In this document: positions 52,556 to 62,965 of the stretch, piece after piece
Layout: each line of letters starts with the position of its first letter
How positions within the stretch are numbered: the first letter of the stretch is position 1
Assembly: GCA_030267905.1 (NCBI GenBank)
Contig: BRXX01000508.1
Location: 1-64,000 of the forward strand
DNA from: Triparma verrucosa
Lineage: Eukaryota; Sar; Bolidophyceae; Parmales; Triparmaceae
Direction: 5' to 3'
Length of the DNA: 64,000 bases
The notes under the pieces: model-generated
The model's database searches: none
Told to the model about the DNA's origin: nothing
What the model saw: only the letters and a program-made list of their open reading frames with translations
Translations under genes and position numbers: made by a program

Positions 52556-53847
52556 ATGTCTGAAAGGTCGCCGACGATTGAAGAAAGGCTCCTCGCCATA
52601 TCTGCAAAGTTCGAGGCGCAGGCAAGCGCCTTGGATAAGTTGACAAGGTCTTTGGAGCAGGCCATGACGAAGATTGAGGATCAGGGACAGACATCAAGGC
52701 GGAAGGGCAGACGATCGAGGACCAGGGCCAGACCATCGGGGACCAGGGGGTTAAGATCGAGGAGCAGGGGCAGACGATCGAGACGCAAGGGCAGAGGATC
52801 GGGGAGCAGGGAGAGAGGATCGAGCTGCTGGAGGGGGAAGTGGAGGGCTTGAAAGAGATGAGTTCCTCGTCCAGCTCAATAACTGCAGCGAGACCGTCTG
52901 AAGCTGTTCAGACGGGGAAGTTTGTGAGGAGGTGGAGGACAGTGTTTGGGTTGGGAGCGCTGGTGCCGCATGCGATTGCTTTGGCTTCACTCAAAAACGG
53001 GGATATTAGATTTACAGCTGCCTCTAGGATGTTTGAGATGTTTGGTTGGGTTTGCTCACTTGCGGCTGCCGTAGGAAATCCAAGGAACTTCGGGAGCAGG
53101 AACGAGAAGTTGTTTATTGGACTCTGTTCGTGTACACCAACAGCTTATCTTGCTATACAGGCAAGCATTTTACGGTCAGGGCATCTTCTGATCTGGGCGT
53201 GTAGTTATGTAATGATAGTACCAGTTGGCACCATTTGCGGAATTAAACTCTACTCGAATCTCTCTGATCGCAAGCTCGGAGCGGCAGTCACGATGCTATC
53301 CAAGTCCCTTTCCGGCGTCCTCTTTCCGATGCTCTACATCAGCGCAGAGTCACTCTGCTGCATCATGGACTCTAGGTCCGACGAAAAACTTGATGAGTGG
53401 GGGAATATTAAGCGATGTGGAAATCCTTCGCGACCCACCTGGTGGGTGCTGACTTTCTTATACTTCGGTTGGCTTTTAACATACGTCATCCCTCCAATGC
53501 TGCCCAGCCATAGAACTCTGACTTGGGGCGACGTAATGGAGCTCAACATGGACAAGATCGAAGGGCTGCAGTTTATCCTTTTTTCTACTTTCTCAATCGA
53601 GGCACTGGTCTTGTACGCTCTCACAAATGAAGAAGGCACACAACTCAGCAATTTCCTACTAAGGTTAATATACGTCACGGTCTTGAACTTTGCCATCCTC
53701 TTCCTCATCGTAGCCTTCGAGTACGTCATAAAACCCGCCATCTTCCGACTCACAACCCGCTCCCACGCCTCCTCCTCCGTAACGAGCCAAGACGCCCTTC
53801 ACTTACCGCACGCGAATAACCCTAGCAACACCTTCAACCTCCTTTAA
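52556..53847 (+). pseudogene. Coiled-coil plus multi-pass membrane protein with an apparent frameshift
   Basis: The ATG at 52556 (MSERSPTIEERL) opens a coiled-coil frame that reads SLEQAMTKIEDQGQT, then moves out of frame at about 52692. The same heptad pattern (AEGQTIEDQGQTIGDQGVKIEEQ) continues at once in the +2-shifted frame, which stays open to 53847. The 21-bp units have CAGACGATC where this point has CAGACATC, so a single missing G explains the break. The rest has about seven hydrophobic segments (ALVPHAIALASLK, FLYFGWLLTYVIPPML, VTVLNFAILFLIVAFEYVI) and no recognised family. It may be a recent pseudogene, a sequencing error, or a gene with an unseen intron. Confidence 0.6.
52666..52843 (+). 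repeat. 21-bp tandem repeats coding a heptad coiled coil
   Basis: About eight imperfect copies of a 21-bp unit of the type GGGCAGACGATCGAGGACCAG. Each copy encodes one heptad (GQTIEDQ-like). Length variation by whole units would keep both frame and coiled-coil register. Confidence 0.75.
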
Positions 53848-53948
53848 ACGAACAGTTAAAAAAAAAATAGCTAAAAATAACCTTTGAGTTAAGAAAAGCG
53901 TCCGCAAAATGAGAAAGTTTTAAGTCTTGCCGTTTCTGTCTTGAGCGA

Positions 53949-56900
53949 TCAGCGCTTTCTCTTGCCACTTACTGTCTTTTTCTTCTGCACAGTGGCCGAT
54001 CCGTTACTTTTCCCGTTTCTGTTCGGTTGCGTCCGTGTCTCTACTGCTACCTGTGGTTCAGGTTCCTTTTTCTTGTGTGACTTCTTCACAGACTCAGGCT
54101 CCTTCTTCTTGTGAGACCTCTTCTCCGGCGTCGCTGCCTTCTTCACAGACTCGGGCTCCTTCTTCTTGTGAGACCTCTTCTCCGGCGTCGCTGCCTTCTT
54201 CGCAGGCTCGGGCTCCTTCTTCTTGTGAGACCGTTTCTCCGGCGTCGCTACCTTCTTCACAGACTCGGGCTCCTTCTTCTTGTGAGACCTCTTCTCCGGC
54301 GTCGCTGCCTTCTTCGCAGGCTCGGGCTCCTTCTTCTTGTGAGACCGCTTCTCCGGCGTCGCTGCCCTCTTCTTTTGTGACTTCTTCTCCGGGGTCGCTA
54401 CCTTCGTCACCTTCGCCTTCTCAACCGTCTCGACCTTGGCCTTCTTTGCCGGTCGCACCTCATGATTATCCTCCTTTTCCTCCACAATGTCCATTTCCTC
54501 TACTTCACTCCCTTCCTCCTCCTCCTCCTCCTCCTCCTCTCCCTCAATATCATCGTTATCATCACTCTCACCCTGCTCAATGCTAGCCCCACCCTCCATG
54601 ACCACAGCCGCCCCTTTACTCTCTATCTCCTTGAAGCGCTGCAGGGCCCGCTTTCGGTCCGCATTCGTCCTTTCTCTGCCGTACAGGAAAAAGTCAGTGC
54701 TGACCTCCACTACAATCCTGTCCTCACTCTCCTCCCTCAACCTCTTCCTCCTCGCCTTTCGGTCCTCCTCCTCTCCCTCCCCTTCATCCTCTCCCACCCC
54801 GAACATGATCTTCTGGTGCGAAGTGAGCTCGAAGTCCTTGTACTTCTGGCGGTCCAGCACGCTCCGCTGCTGGGCGGTGCCGAGGTCGTCCACCCTGATG
54901 AAGTGCTTGAGCTCGGCGGTGGTGAAGTGCTGCGTGAGGACGTTCTTGGGGTCCGTCGTCCTCGCTCTCGAGGCCTTGTCCGTCAGATCGGTTTCGACCA
55001 CCCACATTATTTGCCCGTCGAGCCCTCCCCCGATGCGGTCAGAGACGGTGCCTACCGAGTGCCCTCCAACGAGAGAGTCGAAGTGCGCCTCTTGTCCCAA
55101 CAGGCAGGCGTCGAGTATATCCAGGGGCAAGACGGAGAAGCCGGCCCACTCGTTGAAGGTGCACCACGTTCGGCCCACGCCGCGGTTGCCGCCCACATCG
55201 CTCAACACAACGGCGAGGCGTCTCCCATCGTCGAACTTGACAATGAACGACTCCTCAACTACCGCGCCCGCCGGCGCTTCTCCCTTCTTGCACGGCCGCT
55301 CGATGACGCCCTCCAGCCACCCGTGAAAGCCCTCGAATCTGCGACGAGCGTAGCGCGGAGCAGCGAGCGTGAAGATTGGGTTAGATTCTGCAGGCACCTC
55401 GCTCCTCGTAGGGTCCCCGCGTTTTGGCTTCGTCCCTTCCCCCAACCTCCTGCCCTAACCCTTCTCACCTGTACATGATGTTGTTGCCACTTTGCAGCTC
55501 GACCTTCTCGAGCAGCGAGTGCAACGAAATTGCCACCGCGTGGTTGATGGGCACCCTGTCCTCCACCGTCACCACCCTGCCCCTGGGCAGCACCGTGTTC
55601 TTCGTGATCCTTCTCATCGCGTCAACCGTGTCAAAGCGCAGCCTGTACCCATTAAGGTGCTTGCCCCCCGCGGTGTGAGGGTTCCTCCCCTTCCTCGGGC
55701 TTTCAGCCTCTTTCCTGGCTCCAAGCTCGGCCCCGCCGGCCTTCACTCTTACCCGCATGTCCCTCAAGAACGGCCCTTCCTGCCAGCCCAACCACTCCTC
55801 AACCCTCTGATGTACGATGCCAGGGCGGCGCAGGGTCTCGGCCGGGGGCATCCCGAAGATCATGGTGTTGCTGGGGACCTGCGCCGTGAGTGCGTTCGCC
55901 TTCGGGTAGAAAATCGGTTTGGCAGGCGCGGGCGGATCGGTCGAGTGGTCAGCCTCCATGTCTAGGTCCTGCATTATGTTGGGGGGGGGAGTGGGAGGAG
56001 TGTCGGGGTTGGGCCCCGCTGTGAAGTCAGTCAGGGAAGGTTCAAGGTTTTTCACCTCATCGTCAACTCGGACCATCACGTTGAAGTTCTTGGTCCTGGG
56101 GACGAGGGCGTGGACAACATCCAAGCCGACTGACTCTCGCAGCAAATCCTTGGCCTCCATCACCGTCTCGACCACGCTCGACTTGAATATAGTGTACGCC
56201 TTGTCGAGGGCCCTTTCCATCGGCCAGTCCTCCCCCTCCGACGCCTGCTGCTTGGCCAGGGCCACCAGCTCCTTGAAAGCGCTGCCCCCGCCGTCCTCGT
56301 CAACATTCGTGTCTATGGCCTGGAGGATGAGAGACTTGGCGATTTCCAAAGCCTTCTCTCGGTCCGCAACCTGCTTTTCAAGCTCTTTCCGCTTCTCAGT
56401 CTTGGGCGTCAATTTCACAGTGGGCTGCTTCTGCTTCGCTTGCTTCTTCATATTCTGTTCGTTTTCCTTCTTCTTCTCCCCGAGGCGCATCCCCATCATG
56501 TAAGACGCTTCAACTGCCGTGCCGGCCACTGTGACGAGCGTAGCGAGTCACACGAAGAATGGCGTTGACGAGTTAGGAACATGCCGTGAGGCTAAAGTGT
56601 TACGTCTAAAATCCGACTGTTTGGCAACTTCTTACCTATGTCGCTCCAGTGCCGGTACGACACGTAGGGCATGTTCGGGTTGTCATTAAACTTGGCGACC
56701 GCCCCAATGCGAATGAATCCGCAGCGTTCGTAAAACGGGATCGCCATCTTCGTCGCCTGCAGGACGAGGTAGTCGTATTTCTTCGTCGACTCGAGGTGGG
56801 AGATCGCCTTCTCCACGAGGGCAGCGCCGCAGCCCAACCCCCCCAGCAAACCGATTTCTGCAACCCTCTCGAAGACGATCCCGCTACCCTTCTTGTCGCC

Positions 56901-58883
56901 GGAGCGTCGCACCTCGCTCAGCTCGTCGGTCAGGGTCCCGTCGTCGCACAGGTGCTCCTTCCTGTCCGCCTGCGTAATGCCTGCCTGCGGGATGTTTGTG
57001 TCGAATCGGAAGGACTCCCTCCACACGGTGAAATTCGTCGTGACGATGAAGCCCTGCATCTCCTTGGACGGCTTGTCCCTCACCGTGAAGCCGAAGAGGG
57101 GATCGTCCAACTCGAGCCGCTCCTTGATGTAGTCGTCAGAGAGCGGCTTGTCATAGCGGAGGGCGCGGCCGGACGTGGTGATGAGAGTTCGCCGCCGCGC
57201 GGCCTCGTTGCAGACGGTCACCATGTCCTCCACCCAACCTATCCACTTGCTCCTGTCGTGGCAGTAGTCGATCTGGCTGTTCTTGAGGTGCCTGTCGCAC
57301 TGAGGAATGGCAGCTCCTGGAATCTCGGAGTCGCGATCAGTGTATTTGTACTCGCGGACGGAAGTCGGGACGACGAGCGGGGAGTTTATCTTGCCCGAAT
57401 TTATCTTGCTTCCGGGGTTGGCGATCTGGGCGTTCTTCTTCCTGATCTTGGCGTTGGGGCTCATCTTCTCGCCCATGCTGTCCCAGAATCTGCTGTCGCT
57501 CTCGTCGTAAGACACTCGCTTCTTCTCCCTCTTGGACACCTTCTGGCTGCTGCCAGAGGTTTGGGTCTCAGAAACCTGTGCAGATTGGTTGTGTGTGTTA
57601 TGTTAGGGTTAGACCGGGGGGGGGTGAAGGGGGTTGGGGCGAGTTTCACAGCGAGTATTTAACTAAGCGACGAGCTGGTACGGAATCGCGGCTTCTCACC
57701 TCGTCCTCGTACCCTCCAGCCCCCCTCTTATTGAACTTCCATCTCATCGCCTCTATCATAGGCATAGCGTTCTCCTCCAGCACCTTCGCCTCAATGTGTA
57801 CTGTGTGCTCCGGGTCAGCGTTGTACGCCTGAGCAGCGAGCGGAGCGAGCCGAGGAGCGGAGCGACGAGTTAGAAATGTAGCGTGTAGATTGACGTATTG
57901 ATTGATTTTTCAGTGCACACCCTCACCTTCGCGTTCTCAACGATCTTCCTAATAAACTTCTCGAAGGTGTTAAGGTCGTTGCATTTGCCCGCACGAATTA
58001 GCTTCTCGAGGGTTGAGAGGTCCATAGCCTCGGATTCAGAAACCACATCGTGGTAGTCCTCGCAGTCGTCTAGGAGAGGGTCGACTGGCTTCGCGAAGAA
58101 ACCGTACATGTCGCCCTTACGGCGGACGCGGCGGAGGAGGTCAAGCAGCATGACCTGGGCGGGGGAGAGGGTGGAGCCTTGGTGGTTGGTGTTGTTCTCT
58201 AGTTTTGTTTGCTTGTTGTGGGCGGAGCCGTTAGTGAGAGCGGAAGTTATGGCTATGGAGGAGGCGATTGACGCGGCGCGGCGGGGAGGAGGGAGCGCCA
58301 ACGTGGTGGACGGCGTTGGCTCGGAGGTGGACTTGCTGAGGTTGGGTTTGTTGGGCTTGGGATTGGGCTTGGGCTTGGAGGGAGACTTCGAATTTGGTTT
58401 TGACGCAGCCTTCGGAGGGGTCGAGGGACCCAACCCTTTCCGGCGAGGGCTCACTCGCGACCCCGGGGGGTACTCCTCCTCTTCTTCCGACGAGGACGCC
58501 GCGTCTGAAGAGGAGGCGCCTTCCTTCTCCTGCTTTCCCCCCCCCCCCTCCTCCTCCTCCTCCTTCAGAAGCTGGCGCCTAGGGCTCACTCTGACGTCGT
58601 CCTTAGAGGCCCCTGACTCCTTCGCATCGGAACTCCCATTACTCCTCTTCTTGCCGCCCGAGGCGGACGAGACCAACCAGTTCGTTATCTTGTTCTTGGG
58701 GCTATTTTTCTTCTTACTGCTCGGAGCCTTCGTCTTAGAACTGCCGCCGGCCTTGCCGTTGGAATGGCCATTCGCCTTCTTAGAACCTAAGCGACGAGGG
58801 CGTGTCGTTTCGAACGAGTGAGTTTTCGTGGTTTGGGGGACAGGGACTCGGCAGGGACTCGGCAGGGACTCACCTCCAGCCAT
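53949..58883 (-). CDS. Bromodomain-GNAT acetyltransferase-like nuclear protein
   Basis: Exons 58883-57927, 57828-57700, 57575-56636, 56528-55469 and 55338-53949 join in phase to 1491 residues. Residues 1-230 are Lys/Ser/Pro-rich and disordered. A bromodomain spans about 230-355: SPAQVMLLDLLRRV, DYHDVVSESEAMDLSTLEKLI and, across intron 1, ENAKAYNADPEHTV, where the conserved Asn contacts acetyl-lysine. A GNAT domain lies around 570-675 with GLLGGLGCGAALVEKA (acetyl-CoA loop) and FYERCGFIRIG. A helical region and an uncharacterised beta-rich region (FIVKFDDGRRLAVVLSD) follow, then an acidic block and a Lys-rich tail of 19-residue repeats. Reading and writing acetyl-lysine on chromatin is the likely role. 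Confidence 0.82.
54095..54400 (-). repeat. 57-bp tandem repeats coding a Lys-rich tail
   Basis: About five near-identical copies of a 57-bp unit in the last exon of the bromodomain gene. Each encodes a 19-residue basic module with ATPEKRSHKKKEPEP as its core. Copies alternate between EPEPAKK and EPESVKK endings, which suggests duplication of a two-unit block. The basic TPEK/SHKKK motifs resemble histone H1-type DNA-binding tails. Confidence 0.85.
55339..55468 (-). mobile_element. Introner in the bromodomain gene (intron 4)
   Basis: In sense it starts GTGAGAAGGG and ends with AATCTAACCCAATCTTCACG, then GCTACGCTCGTCGCAG. It also holds TACGAGGAGCGAGGTGCCTGCAG internally. The AATCTTCA segment and acceptor block match the PX, WD40-channel and phosphomannomutase copies. 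Confidence 0.75.
56529..56635 (-). mobile_element. Introner in the bromodomain gene (intron 3)
   Basis: In sense: donor GTAAGAAG, then TTCCTAACTCGTCAACGCC, ATTCTTCGTGTG and ACTCGCTACGCTCGTCACAG. All three blocks of the element are in order, with point differences. Confidence 0.78.
57829..57926 (-). mobile_element. Introner in the bromodomain gene (intron 1)
   Basis: In sense: GTGAGGGTGTGC, then TTTCTAACTCGTCGCTCC, GCTCCTCGGCTCGCTCCG and CTCGCTGCTCAG. The 3' block is expanded by several GCTC(C/G)-type partial repeats. It interrupts the bromodomain between the conserved Asn-Ala-Lys and Tyr-Asn. Confidence 0.75.
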
Positions 58884-59268
58884 GAATTTCAGCGTTGAAT
58901 AGATGCGATTTGGACGAAGATTTGTTCGGAGTTGGGGTGGCTGTGAAGAAATGAAATGTGTGAATAGTTGATGTCGTAAAGAGCTTCAATTGAGGCGATA
59001 TTGAGGGTGATATAAGGGATGATAAATATAATCAAAGCGGGTATAGTGAGGATCTCGTTATCCTTCCAATGTTTTAACTGCAATAAAGACACAATAAAGA
59101 ACAGAGCAATATACTGTACACTATATTGTACTATACTGTACACTACACTCAACGGGTCACGCACGCGGATGTCTTTAACGTACATTCGATTTTTCAGGAA
59201 TAATGCCAAAATCTTCCATAATATAACCCTTCCATAATATAACCCGCTCGCTCACGCTAACCCTAACT
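58884..59268. promoter_or_regulatory. Divergent promoter between bromodomain gene and DUF2064 gene
   Basis: This is 385 bp, AT-rich, between opposed start codons. It includes a duplicated TATACTGTACACTA word at 59107-59148 and a duplicated CCATAATATAACCC at 59217-59244, just before the DUF2064 start. The duplicates could be transcription-factor sites. Confidence 0.5.
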
Positions 59269-60255
59269 ATGGCGCTAGTTCTAGTCGCCAAGTACCCCAC
59301 GCCCGGCAAGAGCAAGACACGATTGTCCGCGGCTGTTGGAAGCTCAGAGACCCACAATCTTGCGAATGCGTTCCTTCTTGATACCCTTTGCACTTTGAGC
59401 AACGTGGAGTTACAGTCGCATACTGTAAATGCGTCACAAAATGTGTCAAAGATAAATAAATACGTTCTATACGCGCCTCGCAGTGCCGAAAAGAAAATGA
59501 GATCACTCGTAAACGAGGCAATGGATGGGATGGATCCACCACTTGGTAGAGACGAGTGGACTCTTCTGCCCATGGTCGATGCTGATGGTTTGACAAGTTC
59601 GCAGCTCACAGTGAAGCTGAAGGACGGTTTAGAGCAAGTGCGTTCGATCGAGGGGGACGGCGCTCCTGTCGCTTTTGTGGGAATGGACAGTCCGACCCTT
59701 ACGAGCGCGGAGGTTGCGCAGTCGTTGGAGGTCGCAGCCAAGGGAAAAAGCTACATCAAACCGGCGAAGGACAACGGCTACGTCCTCATCACCCTATCCG
59801 GCCGAGTCGACGGCGCCGTGTTCGAGGGCGTAAGGTGGAGCTGCGACGAGACGTTCTCCTCTCAAGCGAGACGGTTGTGTGCTTTTGGGGAGGTGGTAGT
59901 GGGAGAGCCAGGGTTCGACATTGACGAGATAGATGATTTAGAGGAGGTTAGTAGCAATGGAGTGCGGGACCTCACATAGCGAACGCTAACTAAAAAAAAT
60001 GCGCGCACGCACACACGCACAACACCCTCACATGACCATCTGCATCCTCGCCCATCGCAGCTTTACAAAATTTTGAAGGCCGACGAAGAGGGAAAGGAAT
60101 TCAAACTGACCCGGTGCAGGGCGGAACTGCAGAAGTATGAGCAGAAGAAGCTGCAGCGAAAAAAGGCGAAGGACCGGGCGACGTGGCTCTTGTGGGGAAT
60201 GACGTTGCTTGGCATTGGCGTTGCTGTTGCTGTTGGGAAAGGCCGAACATTATAA
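59269..60255 (+). CDS. DUF2064 (TIGR04282-type) nucleotidyl/glycosyltransferase-like protein, tail-anchored
   Basis: Exons 59269-59946 and 60061-60255 give 290 residues. The N-terminus VLVAKYPTPGKSKTRLSAAVG is the phosphate-binding GKSKTRL loop of this GT-A-fold family, and FVGMDSPTLTSAEVAQSLEV plus IKPAKDNGYVLI give the DSP and D-x-G-Y elements. Family members are poorly characterised and often linked to sugar-nucleotide chemistry. After a charged helix the protein ends in one membrane helix (WLLWGMTLLGIGVAVAVG), an unusual tail anchor for this family. The intron holds a GC/CA-rich run (about 60000-60030). Confidence 0.82.
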
Positions 60256-60443
60256 GCTCGTTCGCAAAACGAAGCACATAGAGATAATAAATATTTTTTG
60301 AACATAAAGAAAGCTCCGCATCGCAAAACAAAACCCGCCCAACTTCCACGCTTGCCTCAGATTCCCTGTTTTTTATTTTGACAGCCCAATTTCGACCAAA
60401 TTTTGGATTCTCTTACTTTTCGGTGTTTTTTTTCGAAACCAAT

Positions 60444-61559
60444 ATGCCTCCTGTTAATCCGCGTATCCTGGCACTGTTTGACGTCGACGGCACGTTGACC
60501 ATCCCCAGAGGGGTGAGTAAAAACCCAACTTCATAAGACTAACTTCCATTTCACGCTTTCCACGACCGTCGAACCAGTCTAACTCCTCTCCTGCGTACGA
60601 TTTTCCGTCGTTGCTGTTTACGTCCTCCGCCGCTTAGGAGGTCACCCCCGAAAGTGAGTACGCATCCAACTGAAATCGTCTTAATTTGCCTCTAAAAGAG
60701 GCAAACTATAACCCTTCAAACTAACTAACGTCCTGTCACTTTCTCCAACGCAGTGCTGAAGTTCATGGACGAGCTGAAGGGGAAGATCACGGTCGGTATC
60801 GTCGGAGGGTCCGACCTGCCCAAGCAGCAGGAGCAGCTCGGCGAGAACGTCCTCGATCTCTACCCTTGGAACTTTTCTCAGAACGGCCTCGTGGCCTACA
60901 ACGAGGCCAAGCTCATTGGTGAGACCAGCATCAACGGCCATTTAGGGGAGGACAACATCAAGAGGATCGTCAACTGGACGATGAGGTACCTGAGCGACGT
61001 AGACATACCGATCAAACGTGGAACGTTCATCGAGTACCGCACCGGCATGCTCAACATTAGTCCAATCGGCCGCAACTGCTCCAGACCTGAGCGCAACGCG
61101 TTCGAGGAATTCGATCTCGCCAACGGCATCCGCAAGACGATGGTCGCCAAGATGCAGGAGGAGTTTGCCGATGTGAATCTTACGTTTAGCATTGGCGGGC
61201 AAATTAGGTGAGCGAACGGGAATGGATGAGCGGCGAGTCGCATGAAGATTGGCGGTGTTCATGAGTTAGAATTTCGCGGTGGTATCTTTCTCCATATTTT
61301 TTCTGTATTTTCCTAACCCCCCCCCCCCTCTCCCTAAAATTCCCAAATCCTCAGCTTCGACGTTTTCCCCACAGGCTGGGACAAGACTTACTGCCTGAAT
61401 TACATCAAGGCTGAGGACTTTGACGAAATTCACTTCTTCGGAGACAAGACCTTTGAGGGTGGCAACGACTACGAAATCTTCAGCCACGAGAGGACAAATG
61501 GACACACCGTAACGTCCCCCGAGGACACGATGAAGCAGTGCAAGGATCTCTTCTTTTAA
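60444..61559 (+). CDS. PMM: Phosphomannomutase
   Basis: Interconverts mannose-6-phosphate and mannose-1-phosphate, feeding GDP-mannose for glycosylation. Exons 60444-60512, 60638-60653, 60754-61207 and 61355-61559 give 247 residues, the normal eukaryotic PMM length. The HAD nucleophile motif FDVDGTLT is in exon 1. GIVGGSDLPKQQEQLG, FSQNGLVAY, KRGTFIEYRTGMLNISPIGR and SFDVFPTGWDKTYCL, then FFGDKTFEGGNDYEI, follow in family order. Exon 2 is a 16-bp microexon (EVTPE) confirmed by phase on both sides. Intron 3 contains an inverted introner. Confidence 0.96.
61228..61271 (-). mobile_element. Introner fragment in antisense inside PMM intron 3
   Basis: Read on the minus strand this is ATTCTAACTCATGAACACC, then GCCAATCTTCATG and CGACTCGCCGCTC: the same branch block, TCTTCATG block and acceptor block as the other copies, in order. 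It lies opposite to the transcript, whose own branch site (TCCTAACCC) and acceptor lie downstream. An intron-sized mobile sequence inserted in reverse explains this. Confidence 0.75.
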
Positions 61560-61672
61560 TGAGGTAGAAAGAGCAATTGACGTTCGATAGATAAAAGCTT
61601 TCTCATTTTGTCTCCATCCATCTCCACAAGCCTCTCTACAGCCTTCTTCCCCCCCCCAATCTACCTCTCTAT

Positions 61673-62868
61673 TTAAAACTTCTTCATGAATTCACTGGCG
61701 ACAATCCTTGCCCTCGCATTGATGGCAATTTTCATCCCGCTGATCTCCTTGTCGACCTCCTCCATGAAGTGGATGATGAAATCCACCAATTTGTGTTTCC
61801 ACATCTTTTCGAGATGCGAGTGCGTGATGAGGAAAGAAATTGAGTAACCCTCGGTGGGCTTCCTCCTCATTATGATAAACTGTGTGTGTGACGAGGGAGC
61901 ATGGCGAGGTAAAGTGTTGAGCAACAAGTTAGAATTAGCCAAAGCTACCAGTGTAGACGAAGTACGGCCGTAATCGCCTTGTGCCTTCGCTCCTCGCCTC
62001 GCTATTCGCTCAGATCCTCGCACCTGCTCGCTTCTCTGCATCAAAAACCTCGTGAACTTGTGGCAAAGGATCTCCTCTATCTCATCGGCCTGCTTGATGG
62101 CAATGGATACTCGGACAGAGTTCACCGAGGGCTCGATGAGGCATCGCTCGGTCTCAGTTCGGCATATTGTGATTGGGTTGAGAAGGAGCTGTGTGGGGCG
62201 TGGAAGGGTGGGATGATGCGGGGCGGGTAGTGCGATGCGGTGATGGCGTTAACATAAAAGAGATCGAAACCGAACGAACAACTGCCCAGCCAAACCCCCA
62301 ACCCCCAACCCTCAACACCCAACACAAAAAAAACTTTCCGCGCAATTCCCAACTCTCCATCCGTCTCACCTCCTTGCTCCCCCTTATCTCCACCTCCGGC
62401 TTATTGTGTCTCTCCACAGTCTGGGAGGGGAAATTGCGCACACACAACCCTCCGTCGAGGGTGGACCTCACGCAGTCCAAGTATGGTCGTAATGTGTTGG
62501 CCTGCGGAGCGGGGTTAGCAAGGAACAAGGGACGAACAACGTAAGAGCGGCGCAATCCACCCCGCCCTGTGAGGATCGGGTGGGGATCTCTTGATCCATA
62601 GCCTTGGCCTGGGGGCTTTAGGGGGCTAACAACGGCACTGGCGGCACGCATGGTGGCAGTTGGTAACATATTAGGGCAAGAAGATCCACCATCAGGTCTT
62701 TTATCCCCCGCAGTCCACAACAAAAGGCCAGAGTTCCCGGCCGCCAGGGCTCAGGATATCAGCTCCCCGCGGGAACCCAGAGGTGCATTTAAGCACCGCA
62801 AGGTCTTTCTTCCAGGATAGAACCGAAGTAGACGCTAAAGGTCGCGGCGACAAACTCTATCTTACCAT
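61673..62868 (-). CDS. ARPC4: Actin-related protein 2/3 complex subunit 4
   Basis: Part of the Arp2/3 complex that nucleates branched actin. Exons 62501-62370, 62188-62024 and 61879-61673 encode 167 residues starting ANTLRPYLDCVRSTL, then VERHNKPEVEI, LLLNPITICR, SVNSVRVSIAIKQADEIE and HKLVDFIIHFMEEVDKEIS, nearly matching ARPC4 throughout. Only the initiator Met is missing relative to the usual 168 residues. The minus strand has ATG followed directly by GTAAGATAG at 62868-62864, so the first coding exon is probably just the ATG (62868-62866), followed by a 364-bp intron. That placement is inference; the other exons are firm. Confidence 0.93.
61880..62023 (-). repeat. Introner-like intron of ARPC4
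   Basis: In sense: donor GTGCGAGGATC, then GCGAGGCGAGGAGCGAAGGC (related to the 5' inverted repeat), AATTCTAACTTGTTGC as branch block and CCCTCGTCACACACACAG at the end. The GTGCG donor is unusual for this genome, where GTGAG or GTAAG is the rule. Confidence 0.65.
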
Positions 62869-62965
62869 CGGGACGCTCTCTCAGCTCGCTCTCAAATTTC
62901 CACTTTTTCGGCAACTTTTTAGACTTTTCTCGTCTTTTCCAAACGTCGCTCATATAAAATATAAA
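62869..62965. promoter_or_regulatory. Short bidirectional promoter ARPC4 / CCT3
   Basis: If the ATG-only ARPC4 exon is right, only 97 bp separate the two start codons. CATATAAAATATAAA sits directly against the CCT3 start codon; it is TATA-like but too close to the ATG to act as a normal TATA box for CCT3. It could serve ARPC4 in the other direction. Confidence 0.5.

Noticed and set aside
55345..55445. Start of a separate gene at 55445 (MGEGTKPKR) for the C-terminal part of the bromodomain protein
   Set aside because: That stretch is an introner with donor and acceptor in phase with the upstream exon, so the sequence is intronic.
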